DNA of 50,306 nt, taken from Candidatus Cloacimonadota bacterium (lineage in GTDB: Bacteria > Cloacimonadota > Cloacimonadia > Cloacimonadales > Cloacimonadaceae). The DNA is taken from the NCBI GenBank assembly GCA_023228125.1, contig JALOBT010000017.1, positions 1-50,306 of the forward strand, given 5' to 3'. The notes beneath the pieces are model-generated. The model was given only the letters and a program-made list of their open reading frames with translations. It did not search any database and was not told where the DNA came from. The position numbers and the translations under genes were made by a program. Positions 19,029 through 28,965 of this stretch are shown piece after piece (position 1 is the stretch's first letter; each line of letters starts with the position of its first letter).

Positions 19029-19928
19029 ATGCTCATTATTGCATTCTTTATCTGCGCTTTGCTTGCCCTATTGGCAGCGGCTACCCACATTGATGAGGTT
19101 TTAAGCAAGGCTAAGTCTGGAGATGCTGATGCGCAGTACGATCTGGCTGAAGCTTTTATGCGTGGTGACGGCATCCCAAAGAATGAAGAAGAAGCCGTGA
19201 AGCACTTGCTTGAAGCAGCAAAGCAAGGGCATGCGAAAGCTCAATTTAAACTAGGGTACTGCCACGAATATGGTATTGGCGTTTCAGTAGATTATGCCAT
19301 TGCAGCAAAATGGTATCAAATGGGAGCAGACCAAGAATATCCTCCCGCACAATGTTACCTTGGAAGATGCTACATAAGCGGGACAGGTTTAGCCATAAAC
19401 CATACGGAAGCGGTCAGGCTGTTCAAAATGGCAGCGGAGCAAGGCCATGACTTAGCCCAATCAAATCTGGGATATTGCTACGAAAACGGTATCGGAATAC
19501 CAGTAAATCACGTGGAAGCCGCAAAATGGTACTTCAGAGCAGCGGAGCAGGGTTTTCCTGCGGCACAGACTAATCTGGCACTCTGTTACATCAGGGGTGA
19601 GGGTGTTTCTGAGAATTATGAAGCAGCAGCTGAATGGCTAATAAAAGCAGCGGAACAAGGCCATGCTCGAGCCCAATCACTATTAGGGGATTGCTATACA
19701 AATGGCGCGGGAGTCCGAATGGATGTTGCCGAAGCTGTCAGATGGTATCAAGAAGGCGCACATCAAGGAGATGCTCAGGCACAATGTTCTCTCGGAAAGT
19801 GTTATTACCATGGGAGCGGCCTTTTGCAAGATTATATAGAGGCAGTCAAGTGGTTCAGATTGGCAGCCGAGCGAGGATTAGCAGAAGCACAAGCATACTT
19901 AGGAGTTGAGTCTCAAACGTTGGTGTAA
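19029..19928 (+). CDS. Sel1-like repeat protein, C-terminus truncated by IS256
   Basis: 299 residues, with GAGGAGGTGACGCT before ATG. A hydrophobic N-terminus (MLIIAFFICALLALLAAA) is a signal peptide or membrane anchor. Seven complete 36-residue Sel1 repeats follow (pattern AxAQxxLGxCYxxGxGV...AxxWxxxAAEQG). An eighth repeat stops abruptly after AEAQAYLGV; the last residues ESQTLV and the stop codon are encoded by the inverted repeat of the adjacent IS256 element. Sel1 arrays scaffold protein-protein contacts and appear in envelope and immune signalling proteins. It lies 151 bases after the sacsin-like gene, probably in the same transcription unit. The original C-terminus is missing, so activity is uncertain. 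Confidence 0.85.
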   Translation: MLIIAFFICALLALLAAATHIDEVLSKAKSGDADAQYDLAEAFMRGDGIPKNEEEAVKHLLEAAKQGHAKAQFKLGYCHEYGIGVSVDYAIAAKWYQMGADQEYPPAQCYLGRCYISGTGLAINHTEAVRLFKMAAEQGHDLAQSNLGYCYENGIGIPVNHVEAAKWYFRAAEQGFPAAQTNLALCYIRGEGVSENYEAAAEWLIKAAEQGHARAQSLLGDCYTNGAGVRMDVAEAVRWYQEGAHQGDAQAQCSLGKCYYHGSGLLQDYIEAVKWFRLAAERGLAEAQAYLGVESQTLV

Positions 19929-19931
19929 ATT
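19910..19931. repeat. IS256 left inverted repeat
   Basis: Reads GTCTCAAACGTTGGTGTAAA then TT. It matches the reverse complement of 21438-21459 with one mismatch (C/G at the ninth base). It also supplies the final codons and the TAA stop of the Sel1-repeat gene. Confidence 0.85.
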
Positions 19932-20062
19932 CCAACTCATTGTTCTTCAGGTTATTTGAGAACATTCTTACTGTTCTCGTTCCTTACACTTTATATATTG
20001 TCTTACGACGAATCCCATTATCTTCATCTCTTCTTTATAAGTCAAGCACTTTTTCATTATAG

Positions 20063-21346
20063 CTATCTTATTGCGACGGGCTGAAGCCCTGCGGAGCTAG
20101 CGGAGCAGGGCTTCAGCCCGTCGCTCGCAAGCTTCAACCCTGGCAATGCTCTGACTTGATTTTCTAATATTTTTTCTATAGGCGCTGTCATGTATATCCT
20201 TCCAGTCGTCCAATCTTCTGAGTATCCTTGCAAAATGACTCCCATTAGCCGGATACAACTCTTCTCATCAGGAAAGATACGTATGCACCTCTCTCTGCGC
20301 CTGAGCTCTTGATTCAGCCGTTCAAGCGAGTTGGTGCATTTGATCCTGCTCCAGTGCACCTCAGGAAAATCCAGATACACAGTGATCTCGTGATAGGTGC
20401 TATCCAACCAGTCTATAAGTTTTTCTTTGCCTTTGGATTCTGCCACTCTGATAAGTTCGTTCCAAGCGAGATCAAAGGATTCCTTGGTGCGGGAACCCAC
20501 CAGGTCTTTTAACAATGGTATCAACCATATAAGGTCTGTCTTTGATACTTTAGATTGGGCATTACGCATCCAGTGTACTATACAGCGCTGTCTAAGCTGG
20601 CCTGGGAAGCATTCTTCTATAGCCTTAATCAGGCCATCATGCTCATCACTGACCCAGAGTTCACTACGTTCCAAACCACGGGCTTTTAGACTCTGTAGGA
20701 AATCTTTCCAGTTGTGGTAGCTTTCTCTGTTGCCCAACTGCAGCCCCAGAACATCACGATGGCCATCCTCTTTGACACCGATGGCTATCAGGATCGCAGT
20801 TGAAACAACTCCACCCTCGGTTCTAATCTTGGTATACATTGCATCGAGCCAGATATAGGCATAACGCCTGTCCAGTCTCCTATTCTTCCAAATTTCCACT
20901 TCTGTATCTATCTGAGACGAACAGCGGCTAACAAGGCTGCGGTCGATGTTTTCCAGACCTAAATCAACAAACAGATTATTCATCTTACGGGTCGATACTC
21001 CAGCAAAATACGCCTCGCTGATGATACTGATCAGAGCTCTTTCTACTCTCTGATAACGCTCAAGTATAGATGGATAGAAGCTGCCACGCCTGAGTTTGGG
21101 TATCCTTATAGTTACTGGCCCCATCGGTGTTGATAATGGCTTCTTGCGCTCTCTATATCCATTGCGGTAGTTATTTCTATCCTCGCTGCGTTCATAGTAA
21201 TCAGCCCCAAGCGTATGGCTTAGTTCTGTTTCTATGATCGAACGTATACTATGTTTAAACACTTTTAGTAAATCTCCCGGATTCGTTTCTTGAAATAACT
21301 TGACGAATTCTTCACTTCCATTTTTCTTTCTCTTTGGTTGAGTCAT
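20063..21346 (-). CDS. IS256-family (mutator-type) transposase
   Basis: About 427 residues beginning MTQPKRKKNGSEEF. ATG at 21346 is chosen because AAGGAGAAG precedes it by a proper distance; the frame stays open further upstream without such a site. It shows the DDE core of IS256/mutator transposases: YIWLDAMYTKIR for the first Asp, WVSDEHDGLIKAI for the second, and CTNSLERLNQELRRRER for the Glu, plus the CIVHWMRN helix. The last about 28 residues (from ALPGLKLA onward) are encoded through a long palindrome and are not typical of the family, so the native C-terminus was probably altered. It is the only transposition enzyme in the island. Confidence 0.92.
   Translation of the reverse strand: MTQPKRKKNGSEEFVKLFQETNPGDLLKVFKHSIRSIIETELSHTLGADYYERSEDRNNYRNGYRERKKPLSTPMGPVTIRIPKLRRGSFYPSILERYQRVERALISIISEAYFAGVSTRKMNNLFVDLGLENIDRSLVSRCSSQIDTEVEIWKNRRLDRRYAYIWLDAMYTKIRTEGGVVSTAILIAIGVKEDGHRDVLGLQLGNRESYHNWKDFLQSLKARGLERSELWVSDEHDGLIKAIEECFPGQLRQRCIVHWMRNAQSKVSKTDLIWLIPLLKDLVGSRTKESFDLAWNELIRVAESKGKEKLIDWLDSTYHEITVYLDFPEVHWSRIKCTNSLERLNQELRRRERCIRIFPDEKSCIRLMGVILQGYSEDWTTGRIYMTAPIEKILENQVRALPGLKLASDGLKPCSASSAGLQPVAIR
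20073..20124. repeat. Perfect 20-bp-stem palindrome in the transposase 3' end
   Basis: GCGACGGGCTGAAGCCCTGC pairs perfectly with its complement at 20105-20124 around a 12-base loop (GGAGCTAGCGGA). There is no T-run on the transposase strand, so it is not a standard terminator. It looks like a REP-like or miniature palindromic element that landed in the end of the transposase gene and extended its reading frame by about 17 codons. Confidence 0.85.
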
Positions 21347-21469
21347 GATCTTCTCCTTGTTTTTTAGTTTAACCATCAAAACAGTGAGTTTGATTGGGCT
21401 CAACCTTTTTCTTCAGTTCGCTCAATTTCACTACCTCAATTTACACCAACCTTTGAGACACTACCGCCT

Positions 21470-24400
21470 GAACAGCCCTTCACAATACACCGTAAGTGTA
21501 TTTAACAACGGCACTGCTGATCAGAGTGCCTATACGGTGAAGCTCTTTGATGGCAACGATGTAGAGCTTGCCACCACGGCAGGCAGCCCCATAGCTGCCG
21601 GAACCACGGAAGAGATAACACTCTCCTGGACTCCCACCGCCGAAGGCCCCATGACCATCTACGGACAGGTATTCCTAACCGGAGACATAAACCCCGGAAA
21701 CGATTTAACCAACCAATTGAACCTCAGCGTTCAGCCAGAAGGTATATTCAGCGTTACCATTGGTGATGGTGATCTGACTGAAGGCGTGCCCTGGGAATTC
21801 TTCTACAAATGCAGCCTGTTCCAGACTCTGTATTATCAGAACGAAATGAGCATGTTTGGCAGCATCACCGCCGTGAGTTTTTACAATAATTTCACGAATA
21901 GCCTTACAGATAAACCCATCAAGATCTGGTTGGGCAGTACTACCGCGGAAGACCTTTCCGCGGGCTGGATTGACCCCACCACTCTGACTCTGGTCTATGA
22001 TGGCACCATGAATTTCCCCTCGGGAGCAAATACCATTACGATTCCGCTGCAAATCCCCTATACCTATGCTGGCGGTAATTTGGTACTATATGCAAACCGT
22101 CCCCTGGACGCCGGATACTTTAGCTCCAGTGACGACTTTTTGGCCCAGACTGTGGGCACGAACCGCGCCCGCAAGCTGACAAGCGACAGCACAGACTATG
22201 ATCCTATGGCTCCCTCGGCGACAGGAACTCTTTCCGGCACCTTCCCCAAAACCACTTTCATTATGGCTCCGCTCAGTGATGAGCCCTTGTTTGTGGTTTC
22301 GCCTTCCGAGCAAGATTTTGGGACTGTACTGGTTTCCTCCACTGCGCAGCAGAATTTCTTTATCGCCAATGCCGGTGGTGGAGCTTTGGGAATCAATAGC
22401 ATTTCCCTCACTGGGAATGCCGCTTTTACATTGACGGATCTACCGACGCTACCGGAGAGCCTGAATACTGGCGAAACCCTGCTCTTTGGCCTGGACTTCA
22501 GCCCTAGTACTGAAGGCGAACATACCGCCCAGATCACCATTACGGATAATGTCACTCGTGAAGTGCACACTATAGATGTAACGGGCGACGGCTATGATGC
22601 CACTATCTACAGCCTGCCTTTCATGGAGAACTGGGATACAGCCAGTGTACCAGATTTCCCGCTGGGCTGGTCTTACATCCATAATAGCACTGCTACTTCT
22701 TCGTACTTAAGAACCAGCACCATCAGCCCCTTCAGCGCGCCAAACTGCGTGCAGATGGCAAATTCCACTGATGCTGCGGCAGAATTGATCCTGATCTCTC
22801 CGATTATTGATGCTGCGATTGATATCAACAGCATCCGGGTGAAGCTCATGATGAAAGGTGGCACAGACCATCTGATCCAGATCGGCACCATTGTGGACCC
22901 CACCGATCCCAGCACATTTGAATTATATGAAGGGGTCACAGTGCCGACGGGTTGGGCTGAATACATAGTGAACCTTACGCCTCATACCGGAACCGGACGT
23001 TACATCGCTATCAAGCACGGCCTCTTCAGCACATACGACACCAGCTATATAGATGACGTCACCTTTGAAGAGATTGCCGCAAACGATCTGGCTGCGAGCT
23101 CTATTATAGGAAACACCACTCCCAGTGTAAATGTCGCTACAAACTACACAGTGAATGTATTCAACAATGGCACCAGTGCCCAAGCAGACTATAGCGTACA
23201 GATCGTGGATGATGAAGGCACCATCCTGGTCAGTGCAGCCGGAGTAAATGTGGATCCTGGTGAAACGGTAAGCCTGATCCTGAGCTATACCCCCACTACC
23301 GAAGGTACCCAATCAATCATGGGTAAAGTGGTATTGGCAGGTGATGTCAATAGCGTAAATGACATTAGTTCGCCGCTAAACATCCTGGTTCAGCCTGAGG
23401 ATATTGTATCTGTTACCATTGGAATCGGTGATGAAACTCAGGGTGTGCCCTGGGAATTCTTTTACAAGAATAGCCTGTTCCAGACCTTGTATTACCCAGA
23501 TGAATTCGGTATGTTTGGGCAGATCACGGGCATATCATTCTATAACAACTTCACGAGTGATCTGACTGATCAACCGATAAAGCTCTGGTTGGGTACCACT
23601 ACTGAAGCAGATCTTAGTGTGAGCTGGATTGATCCCACCTCATTAACCCTGGTATATGATGGCACGATGAACTTCCCTTCCGGGCAAAACACCATCACCA
23701 TACCTTTGATCGCACCCTTTAACTACTTCAGTGGCAATCTGGTGCTCTATGCGAATCGTCCTATGGACACGCAGTATTACAACTCCAGCGACGATTTCCA
23801 GGCTCAGACTGTGGGCAGTAACCGTGCTCGTAAACTGTATAGTGACGGCACTACATACGATCCCATGGCTCCCTCTGCTACTGGAACCCTGTCCGGCACC
23901 TTCCCAAAAACCACTTTCTTTATGACTGTGGATGGGATGGGAGCACTTTCCGGCACAGTTAGCTCCTCTGGCAGTCCCCTGGCAGATGTGGTGATCAGCA
24001 TAGATGATACCACCTTCGAGACCATTACTTCCGCCTCGGGGCAGTACAGCTTCGCTTACTTGCTGGAAGACGACTACACTCTCTCCGCTCACAAGATCGG
24101 TTATGAAGACCAATCCATAGACTTCAGCATCGTAGAAGATGAAACCACCATTGTGGATATAGCAATGACCGCCTCCGCCTCGGTAAACGTAACCGGCTCT
24201 ATCGTAGGCAGCGACAACCCCACTGTGGGTCTCAGCGATGGCGTGATTAATCTTTATGGCCCCTTGGATTACACTGCAAACACCAATGCCGCGGGGCAGT
24301 TTGTAGTAGAGAACGTCCTCTCCGGCAATACCTATGAATACGCCATCAGCAGAGCCGGATATCAGACCGCTACCGGAACCATCATAGTAGGAGCCGGTGA

Positions 24401-27400
24401 TTATGCCATGGGCACCATCAACCTTCTGGAACTCACCTTGCCGCCTTCTGGCATCACCGCTACTGTGAATGCTGCCGAAACAGCAGTAAACCTGATCTGG
24501 GGTGCTCCCGGTACTCCCGGAAACTTCCACTTCTTCGATTTCGAACTTGACAACGGTGGCTGGGTAGCTTCCTCGAATTGGACTGGTACCGGCTTGCCAA
24601 ATTACCCGAATGGTGACTGGCAATGGAATAATACCTATGATGTCACCAATTACGACCCCTCCGGCTCCACCTACGCACAGGTGCCACCTCAAACAGCGTA
24701 TTCTGGAACCGGCATGATCGGAACCAACATTTATGGTCCCTATGCAAATTGTGCGGTATCCGGAGAACGCTCTTTCTTAAGACAGAGCTTTGATCTGAGT
24801 GTTTTCTCTGATCCTGTGCTTAGCTTCTGGCATCACATGGATGGTTACAATACTTGGGATTATGGTCAAATTTTGGTGAATGGAACCGAAGTCTGGGGAA
24901 CCAGTGCCGAAGCAGTATTCATGCCCTGGCAAGAGCTTACTATAGATCTATCAGCTTATGAAGGCCTCACAGAAGCTGAGATAAGTTTTGAATGGGTCTC
25001 CACCACAGTGGTGAACTATGCTGGCTGGTACATAGATGATATCTACATCGGCCCCGCCGATCGCGTGGCTTACACTTCCTCACCTTCAATCATCCCAGGT
25101 GGTTTCAGGCTCCCCAGCAGACCTGAATCTGCTCAACTGACCGAAGAAAGAGCCGCCAGCCTTCACCCTGCAAAGAATATAGCAAGCAGTCCCAGACAGT
25201 TGGTTCAGGATATGCCCAGACCGCCTATTCACACCCCCTCCCGCCTCCCACTGGGATATAAGGTCTGGCGTCTGGAGTATGGACAGGAAAATACTCCCAA
25301 CTTGTGGGTTTCACTGACTCCTGCCATGATCACTGATACCACTTTTGTGGATCCCGCCTGGCCCGGCTTCCCGGATGGACTGTACAAATGGGCTGTGAAA
25401 ACGATCTATACCAACAATGTAGAATCCAATGCCGGATTCTCAAATAACGTCCGCAAACAGCCGAATGATATGTCCGCAATTAGCATTAGCGGAAATACCA
25501 CCCCCACAGTGGGAACCCCTTCTGAATATACGGTTCGGATCAAGAATACCGGCACAGCTCCCAAAGCTGCTGGTGCTTACACTGTGAAAATCATGTCTGG
25601 AACCACCGAGCTCAGCTCCGTAGCCGGACCCGCTATCGCAGTGGATCAGACCATTGATTTTGCGGTAAACTGGAATCCTACCGCACAAGGGCCTATCCAG
25701 ATCTTTGCTAAAGTGGTGCTGCCGGATGATTCCAATCCCACAAACGACCAAACCCCTCCCATCAGCCTGCTGGTGATGCCGGCCGGTCAATTTGCCTACA
25801 CTGTGGGCAATGGAGATCAACTGGCCAATATTCCAATGTATATGTACTATAAGGCCAGCCTCTTCCAGATGATCATCTATCCTGCAGAACTGGGTAACTT
25901 CATGGGCTTTGTCAATGCTGTCCAGTTCTATAACAACTTCTTGACAGACCTGCCCGATAAGCCTACCAAGATCTGGTTTGAAACCACTACTCTGGAGAAT
26001 CTGGCTGATGGCTGGGTTCCCATTACTAATAATTCTACCCTGGTATTTGATGGTAACGTGAACTATCCCTCGGGAGAGAACACAATCACCATCCCCTTTG
26101 CAGAACCCTTCATGTACCTGAATGGGGAAAACCTGCTCATTACCGTGCAGAGACCCTTGGATGGAGCCTATTTCAGCTCTTCTGATAAATTCAAGGCCCA
26201 GACCATCGGCAACAATCGGGCCCGTGAAACACACAGCGATACCATAGAATACGATCCAGCCGTACCGCCTACCGCCGGCGTCCTGTCTGGCCAATTCCCC
26301 ATGACTACCCTCCTGGGTATCCCTGGTGGAGTAGGTCACCTCAGCGGAACCGTGACTACCGGCACCAATAATGCGCCTCTGGAAGGTGTATCGGTGCAGA
26401 TTCCGAACGCTGGGTATGCGGCCACCACCAATGCAGCCGGCGAATATCAGATCCAATACATTCTGCCGAATACCTATAATGTGGACTTCAGCAAATACGG
26501 ATACATCTCTCAGACCCAGGTACTTGAGCTGGAAGAAGATGAAGAAGCCGTGATGAATGCAAATATGAATCCGATGCCCAAGGTACCTGTAAACGGCACC
26601 ATCATAGCATCGGATACAGGCAGCGGCATTGCCGGAGCGGTGATCGCGCTCACCGGATATGCAAATTACTCCCAAAGCTCAAGTGGCAATGGTGCCTTCA
26701 CTTTCCCTGAGGTTTATGCCAACGAGAGCTATGAATACATCATCTCTTGCCCCGGCTACACTTCCACCACCGGCATCATCGATGTAGGCAGCACAGCCTA
26801 TCAGATGCCCACCATCACCCTTAATGAAGTCGCTTATGCTCCGCACAGTGTAGTAGCAGAGCTCAATACCACCTACACCGCGGCTCTGCTGGAGTGGGAA
26901 GCACCGGATCCAAACGCTGTCGAGATTCTTGAGAGCTTTGAAGGAACTGCCTTCCCGCCTCAGGATTGGTCTCAGATCATCACCAATACCGGTCCTCAAA
27001 ACAGCATGGGTGCCTACCCCACCTTCAAGAGACTGGGAACCATCGAAATAGCTGGTGAGACCAATGCCACACCTACTCATGGCAGCTTCCAGACTGGTCT
27101 ATGGTGGTCTTACGAGCATCAGGATGAATGGCTCGTTACACCCACCTTCAATTGCCCTCCAGACGCCTATATGAAGTTCGACACCCGTGTCTTCCTGGGT
27201 TCGGACGGTGAAGACCACTACTATGTGAAGCTCTCTACGGATGGCGGAAATAGCTGGCAAGTGCTCTGGGATGCCAGTGCCCAAGTAGGCGGTCTAAACG
27301 CTTATGCCACACCGATCGTAGTGGATCTGGCTGCCTTCGGCGGACAGCAGCTCGCTCTGGCCTTCCAGGCCGAAGACCCGCCCACCAACGATGGCTTGTG

Positions 27401-28361
27401 GAACCCCTGGTTCATCGATAATATCTACATCGGTAATGCCATTACCACAGTCAGCTTTGAGGGCCCTGCTCTGAGGCAAAATCGCCCTGTGCTGAGCTCC
27501 AATATGCCGGCCGCAGAAGCAAACAGCCGGAGTGGCAAGGTTTCCAGAAACAATAATGCCCCCAGCGTGTCAAAAGGCAAGAGCCCCGAGAGCAGAGTCC
27601 TGGTAGGATACAAAATCTACCGCTTTGTCTCCGGTCAGGAAGCCAATGAAGCAAGCTGGAGCCTGCTCAATGACGAACTGCAAAGCATCCTCAGCTTCGA
27701 AGATGAAGGCTGGGAAACCCTGCCCAATGCCACCTACCGCTGGGGCATAAAGGCTATCTACACAGCCGGCGTCAGCTCTCCTGCCGCGCTTTCCAATCCT
27801 CTGGCCAAAGAAAACGTCACCGGAAACATCGTCGGCTTTATCCGGCGTAGTAATGGACAAGGCATTGCTGGAGCCACAGTGGCTGCCAGTACTTATACAG
27901 CCACTTCCAATAGTGCCGGAGCCTATTCCCTGGTGCTGCCAGTGGGCGCTTACAGCGTTTCCGTATCAGCTCAGGGATTCCACAGCGTTACGGTAGAAAA
28001 CGTAGTGGTCTCACCTCAGCAGAATACTACATTGAATATCACGCTGGCGGGAACTGCTGGTGAAGACGAACTGAGCCCCGTAACCGCCACCGCCCTGAAG
28101 GGCAACAGCCCGAATCCCTTCAACCCCACTACCACCATCTACTACGACATCCTGGAGCCCTGCAATGTGCGCCTGGATGTGTATAACGTCAAAGGTCAAA
28201 AGGTGCGTAGTTTGCTGAATGAAACTGTGAAAAACGGACGCCACAGCATCGTCTTCGAAGCTCGTGACGATAATGGCATTCCGCTCAGCAGCGGCATATA
28301 CTTCTACCGCTTTAATGCTGGTAAATACAATGCCACCCGCAAGATGCTGCTCATGGAATAA
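21470..28361 (+). pseudogene. C-terminal 2296 codons of the split giant secreted protein, with sorting domain
   Basis: The host gene resumes in frame at 21470. It contains three copies of a roughly 180-residue module (starting SVTIGDGDLTEGVPWEFFYK, SVTIGIGDETQGVPWEFF and AYTVGNGDQLANIPMYMY). There is also an SPD-2/Hydin-like domain near 22290, CARDB-like modules (NYTVNVFNNGTSAQADYSV), carboxypeptidase-regulatory-like beta domains (GTVSSSGSPLADVVISI and two more pairs), and two MAM/choice-of-anchor J-like domains near 24520 and 26920. The C-terminal sorting domain (from NSPNPFNPTTTIYYDI) is of the FlgD-like/T9SS type A kind. An open frame extends upstream to 21345 through IS256 DNA but has no signal peptide, so any product would not be exported. 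The intact protein would be about 2785 residues and surface-located; function unknown. Confidence 0.88.
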
Positions 28362-28400
28362 ACGAGGCTGGATCTGAAATAGATACAGCTCATAAATCAA

Positions 28401-28427
28401 AAGCCCCGGATTATCCGGGGCTTTTTT
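28401..28427 (+). terminator. Rho-independent terminator after the giant protein gene
   Basis: AAGCCCCGGATTATCCGGGG then CTTTTTT: an 8-base GC-rich stem with a short loop and T-run, 40 bases after the stop codon at 28361. Confidence 0.92.
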
Positions 28428-28604
28428 GTATTCGGTAGATTGATTTGTCGTGCTGGCATTTTCCAAAGACGGGTATTTGTTTGGGGGGAAACTTGGGGTG
28501 ATGTTCTGTGATTTGTTTGAAGGAGGTCAATTTGAGAATTGGGGGTAGATATGCTTCTCTTTTTGCCAAGTTGGGATAAGGTATAGGATTAGAGCCATAG
28601 CTGC

Positions 28605-28700
28605 GGTGTGCCCGGCCTTCAAAGGCCGGGAAAAAGTCTTGGGGCGGGTGGTAGCTTTTCTGGCGTGGGGGTTCAAACCCCCACCTTTCGTCTTTCAAGG
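28605..28700. repeat. Diverged double-hairpin REP element
   Basis: Two palindromes, CCCGGCCTTCAAAGGCCGGG (28611-28630) and GTGGGGGTTCAAACCCCCAC (28665-28684), are separated by a linker containing AAGTCTTG. They are followed by TCTTTCAAGGAAGG. This order, spacing and flank match the REP elements around the RAYT gene at 44381 (right-hand orientation), although the stem bases have changed in a compensated way. Confidence 0.75.
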
Positions 28701-28754
28701 AAGGTTATAGATTCGGATACCCTCTAAACAATTTTGGCGGAACAGGAGTCCGCC

Positions 28755-28965
28755 ACTACAATTCTACATCCTACATTCTAAATTAACCCCAGCCTCACTC
28801 GACACGAGACGTATCGAATCCAGCCCATTCTCAATTCTCAATTAATTCTACATTCTACATTCAAAATTAACCCCAGCCTCACTCGACACGAGACGTATCG
28901 AATCCAGCCCATTCTAAATTAATTCTACATCCTACATTCTAAATTCTACATTCCAAATGAACCCT
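28755..28965. repeat. Short-unit arrays with two palindromic cores
   Basis: Arrays of the 7-8 base unit ATTCTACA (with ATCCTACA and ATTCTAAA variants) alternate with two copies of the dispersed core in reverse orientation (ACTCGACACGAGACGTATCG then AATCCAGC) at 28797-28824 and 28881-28908. A block of about 84 bases is therefore tandemly duplicated. The array runs into the last codons of nrdG. Confidence 0.85.

Larger units (their letters stand above)
2581..21465. mobile_element. 18.9-kb accessory/defence island inserted in a secreted-protein gene
   Basis: The left host sequence ends ...ACACCCAGCCT (2580) and the right host sequence resumes GCCTGAACAGCCC (21466). GCCT is present on both sides, at 2577-2580 and 21466-21469. 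Deleting one GCCT plus the insert restores the peptide GNSTPSLNSPSQYTV, which aligns residue for residue with GNTTPSVNVATNYTV, a paralogous repeat inside the same gene (about 23109-23153). The insert is bounded on the right by an IS256-family element. No integrase, recombinase of another class, tRNA gene or long terminal inverted repeat was seen. Cargo is two putative defence operons plus a few small genes. The codon use of the helicase genes looks more AT-rich than that of the flanking host gene. How it inserted is uncertain; IS256-mediated transposition or recombination is the simplest idea. Confidence 0.85.
19910..21465 (-). mobile_element. IS256-family insertion sequence
   Basis: About 1.55 kb. 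A 22-base inverted repeat (GTCTCAAA..GTTGGTGTAA type, one mismatch) lies at 19910-19931 and 21438-21459, enclosing one transposase gene in the minus direction. The right end probably extends to 21465, reading GGTAGTGTCTCAAAGG inward on the opposite strand; the left end lacks the matching outer bases. The flanks show no 8-9 base target duplication: left GGAGTTGA, right GCCTGAAC. The element therefore did not simply insert here and remain unchanged; adjacent deletion or recombination is likely. Confidence 0.87.

Noticed and set aside
2581..21465. Prophage or integrative conjugative element
   Set aside because: No integrase, structural, replication or conjugation genes were found, and no tRNA attachment site.
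25440..26675. 411-codon minus-strand frame, with several others, inside the giant secreted protein
   Set aside because: The plus frame shows clear repeated domains and a sorting signal; the antisense frames have no start signals or known motifs.
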